This document shows positions 62,821-64,000 of a DNA stretch of 64,000 nucleotides, piece by piece. Numbering within the stretch: the first letter of the stretch is position 1; the number at the start of each line of letters is the position of its first letter. The DNA is from Flaviramulus basaltis (lineage in GTDB: Bacteria; Bacteroidota; Bacteroidia; Flavobacteriales; Flavobacteriaceae). The translations under genes and the position numbers were made by a program. Where the stretch lies: NCBI RefSeq assembly GCF_900114265.1, contig NZ_FPKV01000001.1:496001-560000 (forward strand), in the 5' to 3' direction. The notes beneath the pieces were generated by a model that was not told the origin of the DNA, searched no databases, and was given only the letters and a program-made list of their open reading frames with translations.

Positions 62821-64000
62821 ATGGATTTAAAAGAAAAATTATTATCATCTTATTTAGTTTTTGAAGATCATGTAGATATGGATACTCATATTCACAATCT
62901 TCGAAACGATGCTATAAAAATATTTGAAGAAAAAGGTTTTCCAACAAAAAAAGAAGAAGATTGGAAATACACCTCTTTAAATAAAATCTTAAAAGAAGAC
63001 TATAGTGTTTTTCCTAAACAAGAAAACGCCATAGAATATAACGACGTTAAAAAATATTTCATCCATGATATAGATTCTTATAAAATCGTGTTTATAGATG
63101 GAAAATACTCTTCTCACTTATCGCAAACCACTCATGATGGTATGGATATTTGTTTAATGTCCGCTGCTTTTACAAAACCTAAGTACCGTTTAGTTATAGA
63201 AAACTATTTTAATAAAGCGGCTAGCAAAGACAGTTTATCATCTTTAAACACAGCGTTTTCAAGCGAAGGTGCTTATATCCATATTCCTAAAAATAAATTG
63301 GTTGAAAAACCAATACAAATCATACATTTTTCAACAGGAAATGAAGCTGCAACCATGTTACAGCCTCGTAACTTAGTTGTTGTTGATGAGAACTCCCATG
63401 TTCAAATTATTGAGCGCCATCAAAGTTTAACAAGCAATGCTGTTTTAACAAATAGTGTTACCGAAATTTTCGCAAATAAGCGTGCTATTGTAGATTATTA
63501 CAAAATCCAAAACGATAATTCAAACGCCTCTTTAATTGATAATACCTTTATCAAACAAAAGCAAGAAAGTGTGGCATCTGTTCATACGTTTTCATTTGGA
63601 GGTAAATTAACACGTAATAATCTTAATTTTTATCAAGAAGGCGAACGTATAGATTCTACCTTAAAAGGAGTAACTATAATTGGAGATAATCAACATGTTG
63701 ATCACAATACTTTGGTGCATCATATCGAGCCAAATTGCGAAAGTCATCAAGATTACAAAGGTATTTTTGATGAAAATTCTACAGGTGTTTTTAATGGTAA
63801 AGTTGTTGTTGAAAAAGAAGCACAAAAAACCAATGCGTTTCAAGCAAATAACAATATTCTAATAAGCGATAAAGCAACCATTAATACCAAGCCACAACTA
63901 GAAATTTTTGCCGACGATGTAAAATGCTCTCATGGTTGTACCATTGGTCAATTAGACGAAAGCGCTTTATTTTACATGCAATCCAGAGGTATTCCTAAAA
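62821..64000 (+). CDS. sufD: Fe-S cluster assembly protein SufD (truncated by window edge)
   Basis: From ATG 62821 the frame is open to the window edge, 393 codons. It starts MDLKEKLLSSYLVFEDHVDM, has the EDWKYTSL segment near 43, and a C-terminal beta-helix with VEKEAQKTNAFQANNNILIS, INTKPQLEIFADDVKCSHGC (conserved Cys and His) and TIGQLDESALFYMQSRGIPK. SufD is about 435 residues, so roughly 40 are missing. It pairs with SufB on the SufC dimer. Confidence 0.95.
   Translation, partial: MDLKEKLLSSYLVFEDHVDMDTHIHNLRNDAIKIFEEKGFPTKKEEDWKYTSLNKILKEDYSVFPKQENAIEYNDVKKYFIHDIDSYKIVFIDGKYSSHLSQTTHDGMDICLMSAAFTKPKYRLVIENYFNKAASKDSLSSLNTAFSSEGAYIHIPKNKLVEKPIQIIHFSTGNEAATMLQPRNLVVVDENSHVQIIERHQSLTSNAVLTNSVTEIFANKRAIVDYYKIQNDNSNASLIDNTFIKQKQESVASVHTFSFGGKLTRNNLNFYQEGERIDSTLKGVTIIGDNQHVDHNTLVHHIEPNCESHQDYKGIFDENSTGVFNGKVVVEKEAQKTNAFQANNNILISDKATINTKPQLEIFADDVKCSHGCTIGQLDESALFYMQSRGIPK

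Noticed and set aside
1-64000. tRNA, rRNA, insertion sequences, prophage or origin of replication
   Set aside because: No cloverleaf with CCA-end, transposase, integrase, phage structural gene or DnaA-box cluster was seen in either strand.

Overview
The window is a low-GC stretch of a Bacteroidota chromosome, almost certainly from a marine-type Flavobacteriaceae member. The signs are gliding-motility genes gldD and gldE, a secreted metalloprotease with a type IX secretion (T9SS) C-terminal domain, a PID-CTERM sorting signal, SusC-style TonB receptors, a three-subunit sdhCAB operon with one cytochrome b, and TAnnTTTG-type -7 promoter boxes without Shine-Dalgarno sequences. No tRNA, rRNA, CRISPR array, prophage or insertion sequence is visible. 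Almost all of it is core chromosome, densely packed; no gene-free stretch reaches 300 bases.

Layout. 1-7247 (minus strand): a thiamine-acquisition region. A TPP riboswitch precedes a TonB-dependent receptor that is cut at its stop codon by the window edge. Further upstream on the same strand are a phosphopantetheinyl transferase, a GGGP synthase, a thiamine-binding protein, a PnuC-type transporter, a NadR-like kinase, a DUF4301 protein and ArfB. 7379-17216 (mostly plus): adenosylhomocysteinase, two small proteins of uncertain role, then tamB and the lipoprotein tamL for outer-membrane assembly. 17226-22840 (minus): a phytase paired with a TonB receptor, rpmA, an extended rplU and a DUF4199 protein. 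23025-31379: a pair of M16 peptidases, an EamA transporter, an HMA-like lipoprotein, and the mutY-ssb-gldE-gldD block. 31519-37122: HU, a 30-residue basic protein, RNase E/G with a structured leader, a PID-CTERM protein, an aldo/keto reductase, an OmpA lipoprotein and exonuclease III. 37245-54903: a large outer-membrane protein, M28 peptidase, sdhCAB, the T9SS metalloprotease, aminopeptidase P, aspartate kinase divergent from an ACT-like protein, brnQ, a hydrolase, a duplicated zinc-ribbon pair and thiL. 54988-59654: a four-gene lipoprotein operon ending in an MbnP/MbnH-like pair. 59761-64000: sufA-sufB-lipoprotein-sufC-sufD, cut at the right edge.

How the parts work together. Thiamine recurs: riboswitch and receptor, binding protein and PnuC-type permease, and ThiL. 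The best candidates for something under-described are the MbnP/MbnH lipoprotein operon, the thiamine salvage block with a DUF4301 protein that resembles a sugar nucleotidyltransferase, a three-hairpin RNA leader upstream of RNase E/G, and a lipoprotein gene inserted inside the suf operon.
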